64,000 bases of DNA from Perognathus longimembris pacificus (GCF_023159225.1 NC_063171.1:38285378-38349377), one strand, 5' to 3'; shown: positions 10,785 to 21,469, counted from the first letter of the stretch. The notes: generated by a model not told the origin, from the letters alone. Numbers and translations are program-made.

Positions 10785-11023
10785 TTTGTGTGTTTGTGTA
10801 GCTAAGGGCACTGTCCCTTAGCTTTTTCACTCAAGGGTGGCATTCTACCACTTGAGCCGCAGCTCCACTTCAGTTTCTTTTTGGTAGGTTATTTGGAGAT
10901 AAGATTCTCAAAGGCTTTTTTTTTTGAGGGGGGGGGCAGGGGCTGGGCTAGTTTCAAACCGTAATCCTTAAATCTCAGCCTCCGGAGTGGCTAGGATTTC
11001 AGGTGAGAGCCACAAGCACCCAG
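10785..11023 (-). repeat. 7SL/B1-like head + Geo composite SINE (diverged)
   Basis: Geo half (CCACTTGAGCCGCAGCTCCA) precedes the linker and a reversed B1-like head (AATCTCAGCCTCCGGAGTGG), ending CACAAGCACCCAGCC. An expanded T9/G7 run sits in its middle. Confidence 0.85.
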
Positions 11024-11039
11024 CCACGACCTCCATTTT

Positions 11040-11246
11040 TTTTTTTTTTTTTTTTGCCAGTCCTGGGCCTTGGACTCAGGGCCTGAGCACTGTCCCTGGC
11101 TTCTTCCCGCTCAAGGCTAGCACTCTGCCACTTGAGCCACAGCGCCGCTTCTGGCCGTTTTCTGTATATGTGGTGCTGGGGAATCGAACCTAGGGCCTCG
11201 TGTATCCGAGGCAGGCACTCTTGCCGCTAGGCTATATCCCCAGCCC
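11040..11246 (-). repeat. IDL-Geo SINE, young copy with perfect TSD
   Basis: Full dimer with an unbroken poly-T (reversed A tail). Flanked by an identical 16-bp target-site duplication CCACGACCTCCATTTT at 11024-11039 and 11247-11262. Shares diagnostic bases (CTTCCCGCTCAAGG, TCTGGCCGTTTTCTG, GTGTATCCGAGGCAGG) with the copy at 15897, marking one recent subfamily. Confidence 0.97.
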
Positions 11247-11262
11247 CCACGACCTCCATTTT

Positions 11263-11724
11263 AAAGAAAACGAAAACAAAGCTAGGATGCTGAAAGTATA
11301 GCTGACACATGACAGAAGGGACTTGAACTGAATTCTTTGAGCTTCTTTGAGCTTCATTCTTGGCATCAGGCTACATTCGGAGAACAGCCAGTCTTCCTAA
11401 TGAACTAGATTTGTGACCTCTGTCCCGAAGAGAGCATAGGTGCCCATTAAGTTCTGTCTGTTTGTAATCTCTACTTCACAGCTTAGATTTTCAACTCCAT
11501 GCTGTTCACCTCCCCGAGAGCAAGGCTCCTCTGGGGTTAGCCAAGGGCCTGTGGCCTGTTGCTCTACATGCTGTTAACATGGGAGAAGCTTGATGTAAAT
11601 ACCCAATTACAAGGAGGGGGAAGTGCTAGTAGTCCAGGCAAGGACACCGGTCAACGGCATCCAGGGAGGCTTCAGTGACTAATGAAGTACCCATCTTTAA
11701 GCCACCAATGGTTGCCAGCAGGAG
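11263..11724. other. Intronic sequence without a firm assignment
   Basis: Part near 11460-11600 is weakly L2-like (CCCCGAGAGCAAGGCTCCTC); otherwise nothing recognised. Confidence 0.35.
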
Positions 11725-11935
11725 AGGAAGTAACAATAAACAGCTTCTACTTATTAAGTGCCCATTGCTGTACTAAATACCTCACTGATAGGATTTCACT
11801 TAATGGATGCCACAACCCAATAAGGTTGGAGCAATTATTACTCTAATAAGGAAACCACAGCTCAGAGGCATCAAGCACCTTTCTTCTAGTCACTTAGCTG
11901 GTACGTATCGGACTCGATAGCAAGAGGGACAGATT
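11725..11935 (-). repeat. MIR
   Basis: Reversed MIR order is clear: AAGTGCCCATTGCTGTACTA, 'ATTACTCTAATAAGGAAACC', 'CACTTAGCTGGTACGTATCG'. Confidence 0.75.
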
Positions 11936-12252
11936 CGGTAAGTACAACGGAGGACCAAGCTCCTCTTGGAATGATGGTTTAGTAGATACTGCTGTCCTCT
12001 GGGACCAACCAGCTCAGATTCCTAGTCATTAAGCAAACCTGTCCCAGAGTCTCGCAGAATCCTCTTGCTGCTGATGTCCCTCACCTGGGACATGCCTTCT
12101 CAAGGACAACCTTCCATCCAGTGCTGCTCTGCATTTCTCCTCCATCCTTACCACTGGGGTCCAGAGCCAGGCCAGTCTTTGTGTCTGACCCTCTACTCTT
12201 CCCACTGAGCCAAGCAAGGACAGAGGGGTCAAATTCCACTTTGTGTTTATTT

Positions 12253-12332
12253 TTGCAGTGCTGGAGGTTGAATCCAGGACCTCACACATGCTAGGCAGGT
12301 ATTCTACCGCTGAGCTGTTCCCAGCGGCCCTC
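12253..12332 (-). repeat. ID-like monomer
   Basis: Plus text AGTGCTGGAGGTTGAATCCA and TGCTAGGCAGGTATTCTACC followed by GCTGAGCTGTTCCCAGC is a reversed ID body with recognisable internal promoter boxes. Confidence 0.75.
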
Positions 12333-12454
12333 AAACCCCCTTTCCGACTGAGAAATAAAAAAGTGACCTCTAAATCCATCATAGGACATAAACAGAGCTT
12401 CTCACAGGAAGTCATGCACTTCCTGTGTGTGCCTGTGCATGTGTGCATGTGTGT

Positions 12455-12680
12455 GCATGAGTGCTGGGGCTTGAACTCAGGGTCTGAGCGCTACCCCTTA
12501 GCTTTTTGCTCAAGGTTGGCACTCTACCACTTGGGCCATATCTGGGGCTTTTTGCTGGTTAATTGTTGACAATAAAGAGTCTCACAGACTTTCCTGCCCA
12601 GGTTGGCTTTGAACTGCAATCCTCAGATGTCAGCCTCCTGAGTAGCTAGGATCATAGGCGTGAGTCACCGGTGCCCAGTA
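12455..12680 (-). repeat. 7SL/B1-like head + Geo composite SINE
   Basis: Geo half, TTAATTGTTGACAATAAAG linker, then reversed B1-like head ending GGTGCCCAG. Probable target-site duplication CATGCACTTC (12413-12422) and TATGCACTTC (12683-12692). A TGTG-rich tract lies at the tail end. Confidence 0.92.
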
Positions 12681-12692
12681 GCTATGCACTTC

Positions 12693-14500
12693 TTATGAGT
12701 ACACATGTACTACAGCACACAAGCACATACATCCACTCTCTCGCCCACAAATACAGCCCTTCTGTCCCTGGCATTCAAGAACACATCTGTCTCTGAGCCC
12801 ATGGGCACTCCCCGGCTCCGTGTCCTGATGCACATGTCTCTGACCATCAGTTTCCCAGGCCCAGAACCAAAGAGAGGGAGCAAGGCCAAGCATGTGAGAA
12901 GCCAGGGAGGCAGGCAGCAGGAGAGGGGGATGGTGAAGGCTGGGGCCCTGTCTCCCCGGATTTATCAAACGAGCAGTAATGAACCCCCTGGGCCGGAGCA
13001 GTCCCTGAGCTCTCCACTCCAGATCAGGCTGCTGGTTCAAAGGGAAGCCTTTGATTCGCACCGACAGCTTTCAGATGGAACTAAATCTCTCTACTCTCCA
13101 CTCTCCCTCCTCTCCTTGCTCTCACATCTTCACTATTCCTACCCCCACTGGTATTTCTTCCCCCACCCCAGCAATTCCTTCCTGCTCTATGAAAAATACA
13201 GCAGACAGTCCCTCACATTAGACTCTCTTAGAGAAAAGAGGATTTCAATTCTCTGTGCAGCAAAGGGGAGGGAGAGAAGAAAGAGAGAGCGATTGGCACT
13301 TCTGATGGAGAAGGGAAAAAGTGGGGGTTGGGAGAGGAAGAGAGGAATGGAGAGCAGGCTGGGCAGAGTGAGGACAGATGACAGAAGAGGGCAAAAACCA
13401 AGGCCAGCAACAGCAATGCACAGGCAGACCCTTAGACATGAAACTCCCAGGAGAGAAGCTCGGTGTCCCCTCACCTGGCTGGTCAGGAAGGTCTGTGTCT
13501 TTTGATTTTGCCCAATACAGAGCCCAGCCCCCAGAGTCCTATACTGTCAAAATTCGATAGGACTGCCTTCAGAGATGGTAACCCCTTCCACTGACCCTCT
13601 GAGGGGTCAGAGAACTTCATTGACTCGCTCAGAGGAGTGCAGAATAGATGTCAGGTGTTACAGAATATGGGATGGAGAGTTCCAAATGACAAGTGCAGCC
13701 CCCGATAAGTGTTCAAATACTCCAGAACTATTATCATGGCCATGGCCCTGCTCACCAGGGCACTCTAGCATCAATTCCCCGGGAAAATGGGCAGCGAAGG
13801 CCTTGTGCTCTCACCGGACTTGCCTTCACCATCTTCCTGCTTACAAGTCTTTCTGGACCCAGGAAGCCTAAGCCACAGGCAAAGGGACCAGTCTCTCCTC
13901 CCCCATCTGGCTTGGCCACAGCACCCCGATGTCCATCTCCAAGGCTGGGGGACAGGAAGAACAGCCAAAGGGGATTCTTTCCAGGGACCAGATGGGGTTT
14001 TACAAGTGGCCACCGTCTGGCCTGGATTCTGACATTAGAGCAGACAACAGGGGCAGGCTGGAGTTTAATGTGAAAGGGAAGTGTGTTTACTGGTCTGGCC
14101 CAGTGGATTAGTTACCCAAAGAGGCAGGAACAGAACTCTGGAAGGCAAAGAGGACAGACCAGGCACTGCCCTGCTAGAAGAGGTAGAGGCTCTTTGAGCC
14201 AGGAGTCAGGAGGAATGGGCACATTGGGTCCTGGCTCTGTCCCCCAACCAGCTGTCACCTCACTCTTCTGGATCTTGACTGCCTTCAACTCCACGAGGAA
14301 GGAGCTGGATAACTTGCCCCAAGGACCTTCCCCAGCTCTGACATTCTAAAATTCCATCCCTGCCTCCTGCTGGCCCACAGGAAAACCCTGAAGAGTCTCC
14401 AAAGAACTCAGCCCCCAGCCCTGTCACCTTCAGACTGAGAAGTGGTGGTGTGCCTGGGGCCCATCCTGGCATTTTCCCCCACAACTGGTTGAACAGGGAA
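12693..14500. other. Unique intronic sequence
   Basis: A C/T-rich block (13085-13175) is followed by a G/A-rich block (13262-13360), which explains a 266-codon open frame at 12705-13505. That frame has no recognisable protein. Segment 12960-13080 looks non-repetitive, with TCF-like (CCTTTGAT) and TAAT motifs. No exon identified. Confidence 0.45.
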
Positions 14501-14535
14501 GGGGGGTGGGGTGGGGGGGGGAGGAGAGGGAAGGG
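14501..14535 (+). other. G-quadruplex-prone G tract
   Basis: GGGGGGTGGGGTGGGGGGGG followed by further GGG runs. Four or more G runs with very short loops on the plus strand; the transcript is C-rich. Confidence 0.7.
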
Positions 14536-14883
14536 AAGAGGGCATTCTTTGTTTGCTTCTGTGTGGAAGTCTCTGTCAGAGCTCCTTACACCCTGAATAA
14601 ATGGAGAAGAGCAGGAAGGTGGCAAGCCGGGGTCCCTGGGCCACCTGTCAGCCTAGGCCTACTCCCAAGGACTCTTGAGCTCCAACTGAAAAAGGCTGGC
14701 AGGTGTGGCTGGAAACATTCCCACCTGCCCCATTTGGGCTCCAGCCCCAGGCACCTGGGCCAGGCCTCCTCTGACAGCTCTATGCAAATGTGACCTGGCA
14801 GGGGACCCTGACAATGTTTCCCGGGGAAGGACAAAAGCCTGGTGAGCCCAAGTGGGGTTGGCTACTGTGAGTATGACAGGCGT

Positions 14884-14898
14884 GGGGGGGGGGGGGGG
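14884..14898 (+). repeat. Poly(G) run of 15
   Basis: Homopolymeric G directly readable, followed by AGTGGGGAGAG. Length is likely to be assembly-sensitive. Confidence 0.85.
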
Positions 14899-15516
14899 AG
14901 TGGGGAGAGCGGAGAAGGGGTGGCAGGGATGGGAAGTGTCTGCTGAAAAACTGAAATTTCCATCTGGCTTCAGTGGGCAAGGAAGGGCAGGTAGTGGAGA
15001 GGAGACAGGTGGCAGAGTTCAGACGGGAGACAGAGGCTAAAGGAAAGGCAGAGAAAGAAGGAAGAGCAGAAAGTAGGACAGACCCAGAGCAGGCTGCAAG
15101 AGCTGAGGGAGGCATACACACAGGGCTGGGAGAGCAGACAGGAGAGGGCAGCCTCTGCCCTCCACCCCCTCCTGACCCTGCCTCTACCTCCTCTAACCTA
15201 CAGAAGCAAATACATGCACCAGGTGCCAAATGTCTATCTCTGCCAGAGTGGGGGCCAAAGGAACAGTCTCATTTCTTTGTGATGCCTCCATATGTAAAGA
15301 CAAGAGGAAAACAGAGGACGGGTGGGAAGGAATGAGTTACAGGCAGAAAGAAAAGAGCAAAAGAGATCAAGAGAAAGTGGGCAGTACAAGGAGTCTAAAA
15401 TATTATTTTAAGATCAGGGAAGGAAGGAAGGAGGGATGGACCCAAGGTGACACTGTGGAATGCAAGAGACAGAGACAAAGACAGACAAGAAAGAGCAGGA
15501 GAAAAAAGGTTTAACT
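14899..15516. other. Unique GA-rich intronic sequence
   Basis: Purine-biased on the plus strand. Nothing assignable; no splice-flanked exon with protein similarity seen. Confidence 0.4.
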
Positions 15517-15541
15517 GAGAGAGAGAGAGAGAGAGAGAGAG
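15517..15541. repeat. (GA)n microsatellite
   Basis: About 12 GA units; the KIRREL1 transcript reads CT repeats, a potential PTBP-type ligand. Confidence 0.9.
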
Positions 15542-15599
15542 GAAGGACGACCTAAGGTTAGGATTGGAAAAAGGCCCCAAACTCTATTTATTTATTTCT

Positions 15600-15655
15600 T
15601 TGGGAAGTATTGAGGTTTTGGATTTAGGGCCTTCACGCTTGCTAAGCCTCCAGTC
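15600..15655 (-). repeat. ID-like fragment
   Basis: Short degraded text (TTTAGGGCCTTCACGCTTGC, TAAGCCTCCAGTCC) in reversed ID order. Confidence 0.35.
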
Positions 15656-15687
15656 CTAATTTTTAACTCTATTTATTTATTTTTATT

Positions 15688-15878
15688 TTGCCAGTCCTGG
15701 GCCTTGGACTCAGGGCCTGAGCACTGTCCCTGGCTTCTTTTTGCTCAAGGCTAGCACTCTACCACTTGAGCCACAGCACCATTTCCAGTCTTTTCTTTTT
15801 ATGTGGTGCTGAGGAATAGAACCCAGGGCTTCATGCATGCTAGGCAAGCACTCTACCGCTAAGCCACATTCCCAGCCC
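15688..15878 (-). repeat. IDL-Geo SINE (older copy)
   Basis: Full dimer ending CACATTCCCAGCCCC. Its right edge abuts the target site of the next SINE. Uses the older CTTCTTTTTGCTCAAGG variant. Confidence 0.93.
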
Positions 15879-15896
15879 CTATTTATTTCTTTTTTT

Positions 15897-16106
15897 TTTT
15901 TTTTTTTTTTTTTTTGGCCAGTCCTGGGCCTTGGACTCAGGGCCTGAGCACAGTCCCTGGCTTCTTCCCGCTCAAGGCTAGCACTCTGCCACTTGAGCCA
16001 CAGCGCCGCTTCTGGCCGTTTTCTGTATATGTGATGCTGGGGAATCGAACCTAGGGCCTCGTGTATCCGAGGCAGGTACTCTTGCCACTAGGCTATATCC
16101 CCAGCC
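15897..16106 (-). repeat. IDL-Geo SINE, young copy with TSD
   Basis: Long poly-T then a dimer nearly identical to the 11040 copy. Target-site duplication CTATTTATTTCTTTTT begins at 15879 and again at 16107. Confidence 0.96.
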
Positions 16107-16124
16107 CTATTTATTTCTTTTTGT

Positions 16125-16355
16125 ACTGCTACAGAGGTTTGAACTTAGGGCCTCACACACTTGCTTGGCTTTTTCACTTGAAGCTGGCGCTCTAACACTT
16201 GAGTTAAATTCTACTTTTAGGTTTTGTTTTTACTAGTTAATTGAAGACAAGAGCCTCATAGATTTTTCTGCTTAGTCTCGTTTTGGACCAAGATCCTCAG
16301 ATCTCAGCCTCCTGAGTAATCTGAATTACAGACATGAGCCACTAGGACTTGGTTC
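16125..16355 (-). repeat. 7SL/B1-like head + Geo composite SINE (old)
   Basis: Diverged but colinear: GAGGTTTGAACTTAGGGCCT, Geo box, GTTAATTGAAGACAAGAGCC linker and ATCTCAGCCTCCTGAGTAAT head. Confidence 0.8.
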
Positions 16356-16518
16356 AAACTCTTGCCTCCTTTAGGACAATAGGTATATGCCACTGCTTCT
16401 GACTGGTTATTGAGAACATGTCTCACAAAATTTTTTCTACCCAAGCTGGCTTTGAATAGCAATCCCAACAATCTCAGCTTAGCCTCTAAGTTACAGATGT
16501 GTGCCACTGGTACCCAGT
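16356..16518 (-). repeat. Partial composite SINE (head and linker only)
   Basis: Contains the linker (GGTTATTGAGAACATGTCTC) and a degraded reversed head ending CCACTGGTACCCAG. The Geo part is missing or unrecognisable. Confidence 0.65.
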
Positions 16519-18010
16519 TAAAACCCTTAATTTGGAAGCAATGAAGTTCAGTAAGGAAGGAAAGCAAAGGGGTAGAAATGTCTCCAAATTGCCAGCCTCA
16601 GGAGACCCTCTGAAGAGGCAGAAACACCCCAATGCCTGCTGGTCCGTCATAGATGGTGGTCAGTAGGGAAGGAGGGGAGGAATATAACTGAAAGCTCCCC
16701 AACACTACAAGAAGGAAGAAACTAGAGAAGGCGAGGGAGACGAAGGTGGATGCCTGGCAGCTATGAAAACAGATGGCGGGATGGCTCAGGGTCTGGGTGG
16801 ATAACTACCTTCTGGCCTCATCTGAAGCTCTTGAGCTTTTAGGTCAAAGAGAAAGAGTGAAATCTTCGAGAAATGGGAGGGATTTCTGAAGGGATTAGCC
16901 AAGGAAGAGGAGGAGAAGAGGAGGTTGCTAGCTGTATGTGAGGGAATTCAAAGGCAGCTGAGGTCAGAGCCCTTATCTCTCCCACAAAGACCAGCTAGAG
17001 CCCCAGCCAACCCTTCCCGGTTCCACAGATGTCCTTGAGGGGCTCTGATCCTTGCCCTCTGAGGATGGAGGGCAGTATCAGTCACTTAACCTCCATCTCT
17101 AGCCTCTGCCTGGGAAGATATACACTATTTTCCCCCTGGGTCTAACCCACTCCCTCCTCCTGTAGGGAAGCCATCCCCACTAGCCCCTCCCTCAGGCAGA
17201 TGGGCACACTGCCTCCCTGCAGCTCCGTAATTAAGACAAGCACCGGTTCTGCTCTGAAAGCCTCCCTCGGCTTGCCTGAACATTCTTAGTTACTGCTATT
17301 ATGAACAGAGCTTCAAAGTACAGCCTGAGCAGAGCCAGAATGGTACCTCTGAGTTCCCCCAATAGGCTCAAAGCCCAGCAAGAAATGCAGGCTTGGTCCC
17401 AGACCCCCTCCACAGAGATCTCCTGCCACTTTCAGGAGCAGTCTCCTGAATAAACAGCTTCAACTCACATTCAGAAAGGGCTGGGCAGCAAGCAGCAAGG
17501 AGAGCATTCTCTCCTTTACCTCTGAAATGAAAGCACCAGAAAGAAATCCTGGTGTGCTCTGACACTAGGCAGGAGCTCTGGAGCAGGCCATCTCTGCTTC
17601 TCAGTTTAATGGGCTTTACTGACATTCCCATCCCCTGGCCCTCACCTCACCAGCAAATCCAGGTATAGATATTATTCCCTTCCGGAATCTAGAACCTAGC
17701 AGCATGGATGAGTTTATAGGCTCTGTGGCATGTTAGATGGACCATCTGAGTCCATGAAACAAACAGGCAATATGGGAAAGCATGGGGCTTTGATGAACGT
17801 TCTCCACATGAACACTTGGTTCCTACTAATGCCTTCAGAAACGGCTGACCTGACAGACACTAAACATGCCCATCACCCAGGTGTGGGCCCAAGACCCTTG
17901 ATAGGCCACTTATTGATGACTCAGCCCTAGGAGAAGATTTTTCTTTTAATTCACTTAAGAACTACATAATAGCATATGACAATGAGCTCTCCGAATCACT
18001 AGAGATGTTC
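16519..18010. other. Unique intronic sequence
   Basis: No repeat recognised over about 1.5 kb. Segment 17220-17420 (TCCGTAATTAAGACAAGC and onward) is non-repetitive and could be conserved noncoding DNA; unverified. Confidence 0.45.
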
Positions 18011-18021
18011 AAGAAAAGTCT

Positions 18022-18229
18022 GGGCTGGGAATATGGCCTAGTGGCAAGAGTGCTTGCCTCATATACATGAAGCCCTGGGTTCTATTCCCCAGCACCACAT
18101 ATACAGAAAATGGCCAGAAGTGGCGCTGTGGCTCAAGTGGCAGAGTGCTAGTCTTGAGCAAAAAGAAGCCAGGGACAGTGCTCAGGCCCTGAGTCCAAGG
18201 CCTGGGACTGGCAAAAAAAAAAAAAAGAA
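18022..18229 (+). repeat. IDL-Geo SINE
   Basis: Complete dimer from GGGCTGGGAATATGGCCTAG to an A-rich tail. Flanked by AAGAAAAGTCTGG (18011) and AGAAAAGTCTGG (18230). Confidence 0.95.
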
Positions 18230-18242
18230 AGAAAAGTCTGGA

Positions 18243-18428
18243 TGAGCCAGGTGCCAGTGGCTCACTCATGTAATCCTAGCAGGAAAGTCCATGAGACTCT
18301 TATCTCTAAGTAAGCACCAGCAAACCAGATGTGGCGCTGTGGCTCAAAGTGGTAGAGTCCTAGCTTTCAGCTGAAGCGCTCAGGGACAGTGCCCAGGCCC
18401 AGAGTTCAAGCCCCATAACTGACAAAAA
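18243..18428 (+). repeat. 7SL/B1-like head + Geo SINE with internal head deletion
   Basis: Starts GAGCCAGGTGCCAGTGGCTC, then jumps from TAATCCTAGC directly to AGGAAAGTCCATGAGAC, losing about 50 nt of the head. Followed by a third AAAAAGTCTGGAT copy near 18425, so it shares its target site with the preceding SINE. Confidence 0.9.
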
Positions 18429-18689
18429 AGTCTGGATAACCCCCTGGCAGCAATGTCCCAGAGAGCTCTGGGTAATATTTAAGATTCCTTTCCACTCTGG
18501 TGTTGTATGATTCTATTTATGCTCACATATTTTCTTCTTCTGACACATGTCCATCAAAAAAAAAAATCAACTGATGACAGTTTGATTAAGGTAGTCTGAA
18601 AGTTTAAAGAAGGAATTCTGAGGTATCTGAAGGGAACGGAACAGGCTAAACAAAATAGTCTAGACTAGAAGACAAAAATAAAGTCATAG

Positions 18690-18877
18690 TTGGCTGCTGG
18701 TGCCTCAGGCCTGTAATCCTAGCTACTCAGGACGCTGAGATCTAAAGACTGAGGTTCAAAGCCAGCCTGGACAGGAAAGTCCATGAGACTCATCTCCAAT
18801 TTACCACCAAAACACCAGAAGTGGAGTTGTGGCTCAAGCAATAGAGCTCTAGCCTTGAATAAAAAAGCTCAGACAGG
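18690..18877 (+). repeat. 7SL/B1-like head + Geo SINE, 3' truncated
   Basis: Head and linker are complete but the Geo half stops at AAAGCTCAGACA, where the next SINE begins. Confidence 0.9.
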
Positions 18878-19110
18878 GGCTGGGAATATGGCCCAGTGGC
18901 AAGAATGCTTGCCTCGTATACATGAAGCCCTGGGTACAATTCCCAAGCACCACATATACAGAAAAATGACCAGAAGTGGCACTGTGGCTCAAGTGGTAGA
19001 GTGCTAGCCTAAGCAAAAAGAAGCCAGGGATAGTGCTCAGGCCCTGAGTCCAAGCCCCAGGACTGGCAAAAAAAAAAAAAAAAAAAAAAGAAAAGAAAAA
19101 ATAAAAGGAG
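18878..19110 (+). repeat. IDL-Geo SINE with long A-rich tail
   Basis: Complete dimer beginning GGGGCTGGGAATATGGCCCA directly at the truncated end of the previous element. Tail of about 21 A followed by AAAAGAAAAAATAAAAGG. Confidence 0.95.
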
Positions 19111-19229
19111 GACAGTCAGAGATAAAATAAAGCCTTTGCCTCACAATAATTAACCAGGAAATTTCAATACAATAGTGATGATATTCACACATAATCATAT
19201 TGACTTTAAGGTGTACTTTTGTCTGTATC

Positions 19230-19390
19230 TAGTCTGTATTTCATTCTGGCACCTTGTACAGATAAGTAGATGGTAAACTCCTTGAGGCAATAAATGTAAT
19301 GTTCACTGCACATCATCTGAAATGAATGGCAGGATAGAGCTTTGCACACCATGGGCACTCAATAAAGGTTTGTTGTTTGGTTATCTACAT
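19230..19390 (+). repeat. L2 3' end-like fragment
   Basis: AACTCCTTGAGGCAATAAAT and GGGCACTCAATAAAGGTTTG follow the order of the L2 terminus. Confidence 0.5.
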
Positions 19391-19424
19391 TAATGATTAG
19401 TGGATCAAACAAAGAAAGTCAACT

Positions 19425-19870
19425 CAATTCAATATTCAATATACATTCATTTACGCAACAAATATTTATTGAGCACCTATGACATTATCAGGCCTTGTCC
19501 TGCGCCCTGAGATGCAAACCTGCCATCACCCAATAAACATCCCTAAGTACCCAAACAATGCAGTGTGCTACAATGCCAAGAAGGAGGGACACCGTACTTA
19601 AGGTTAATGAATGGATTCTAAAGAAAGTGAGTGATCTTACGTTGGGCTCTGGTACATGGGTAGGTGTTATCTTGGTCATGGGAAGAGAAGGAAAAAGCAA
19701 GGGTTCCTCAAAGATAGAAGGCATACGCAGTAGTGTAAAGTTGAGAAAGCATGGCCATTTAAGATCCTAGGAATAGGCAATCCAGATGGATGAGTGAGAA
19801 GTTGTTCCTGCTCTCACATTCTAATAGGGGAGACCAGTGAGATAACAACCAGGGGCTAGGGCTGAAAAGC
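19425..19870 (-). repeat. L2 3' region
   Basis: Reversed L2 terminus: CAACAAATATTTATTGAGCA, 'CCTATGACATTATCAGGCCT', later 'CTGCTCTCACATTCTAATAG' with GGGGAGACCAGTGAGATAAC. Confidence 0.6.
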
Positions 19871-20224
19871 TCTCCAGTGCCAAGCTATGCATCAGCGGCC
19901 ATTGCTGAGCAGATGGAATCAGGGTAGGCTTGGTAGAGGCAAGCATGTGGATACCTCTATCATCTACACACTCCTGTCAGCACAGACACCAAGGTGTTCC
20001 AGCCTTGATGTTGATTAAGTAGACATCTTCATAGATATCCGTGGAATGAATACATAAACTACCATTTGTCCCATGGCTTATTTCTAAGGTAGTCCTCCCT
20101 TGGGCTAAGACTCACTTCTTGTTGCCCTTTCCTTTAGTTCATTTAGTCCCTTTCTATAGCTAGGTGATCTTGCCACATGGTAGATATTCCATAAATACAC
20201 ATTTGCTGGTGAAAAATTGCACTG

Positions 20225-20400
20225 AGCCTCAAATAGGAGAAGGATTTCAACAGATAGAGAATGGGGGGAAGGGTATTGCAGACAAAGGGAACAGCATGAG
20301 CCAAGACGTGGAGACATAAAAGTCCGGTGAGCAGTTGGAAGTGGCTGGGATTCCAGGCACATAAAGAAATTGGAACCAAGATTAGACATCTTTAGATATT
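20225..20400 (-). repeat. L2 fragment
   Basis: Reversed L2-like motif: GACAAAGGGAACAGCATGAG then CAAGACGTGGAGACATAAAA. Confidence 0.5.
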
Positions 20401-21221
20401 TCACACTTTCTGAGCATTTCTCAGTCCTTTCCGCCAGACATTTCCAAGTTACAAAGAACCATGTGTCTGCCTGGTAAAGTTTGGGGATGGATTTTAGAGG
20501 AATCAAAAGGGCAAGGCTGGGTATGGTGGCAAATGTGTGTGAGTTCGTATGTGGGGAGGTGCAAGTGTCCTGATTTGCACTCACTTGTCTAGGTAAGCTT
20601 GTGTGTTAACACACATCCACATACTGGTGTCAGCATGGAGTCATCAAACAGCAGAACAGGGCACTTTCTGCCTATAACCACGATGTTCTATGCTTTTCCA
20701 ATTAATCTCCATTAAAAAGATTTCCAGCAAAGGCGTTTCTAGAAGCCCCAAGCTGGGGGGTCATCTGGATCAATCCTGCACAAAGTAAAAGCAGCTCCAA
20801 CCGGCTGCTGAATCGATCCCTCTAACTTAGTCCGTTCTACACATGCAAGGAGCAAGGAATGTTAATTTGCTGCAGGGAGCTGAGGGAGCCTGGAAGTTGA
20901 GGCTCCTTAATTAACAGCTGCATGAGCAGGGGCTCAATATGGAGGCATTCGAGAGACAGCAACCCTGCACAGGAGAGGGAGGACCCCAAAGTAGGAATTA
21001 GGGTTGATGATGCTAAGGTAGGGGCCTCATGAGAGACTCTGGGATTCTTGTCTGCTCCTGACTTTTTCTTCTTTTGTTCCCTCCCCTCAGTTTGTCAGTC
21101 TGCTTGTCAGGTAGAAGAGCAGAGTAACACTGGGAAAGGCAAGCTACTCACTTTACCATTCGCAGCATTTTACAGAATATGAATGGGGAGATTTGGTGGT
21201 AGTTGCAGACTGCAAGTCCAC
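20401..21221. other. Unique intronic sequence, possible conserved noncoding element
   Basis: Non-repetitive. The part at 20780-20950 contains a TTAATTAA homeobox palindrome beside CAGCTG (near 20908-20920) and TGCTGCAGGGAGCTG text typical of conserved intronic DNA. Unverified. Confidence 0.4.
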
Positions 21222-21447
21222 TGGGCAAGGGTGGCTCACACCTGCAATCCTAGCTGCTCAGGAGGTTGAGATCTGAGGATCACAGTTCAAAGCCAGCCTG
21301 GACAGGAAAGTCCATGAGACTCTTAGCTTCAATTAGCCAGCAAAAAAGGTAGAAGTGGAAGTGTGGCTCAAGTGGTAGAGTGCCAGCCTTGAGGGGAAAA
21401 AGCTAAGCAAGAGTGTGACGCCCTGAGTTCAAGCCCCACTACCAACA
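21222..21447 (+). repeat. 7SL/B1-like head + Geo composite SINE
   Basis: Head (CCTGCAATCCTAGCTGCTCA), linker and Geo half ending TTCAAGCCCCACTACC, running into a CA repeat that probably grew from the tail. Confidence 0.92.
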
Positions 21448-21468
21448 CACATGAGCACGTGCGCACAT

Positions 21469-21469
<1 letters not shown>

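Noticed and set aside
12705..13505. 266-codon plus-strand open frame, the longest in the window
   Set aside because: Composition follows C/T-rich then G/A-rich DNA, it overlaps other frames on the minus strand, and no domain or splice context is seen.
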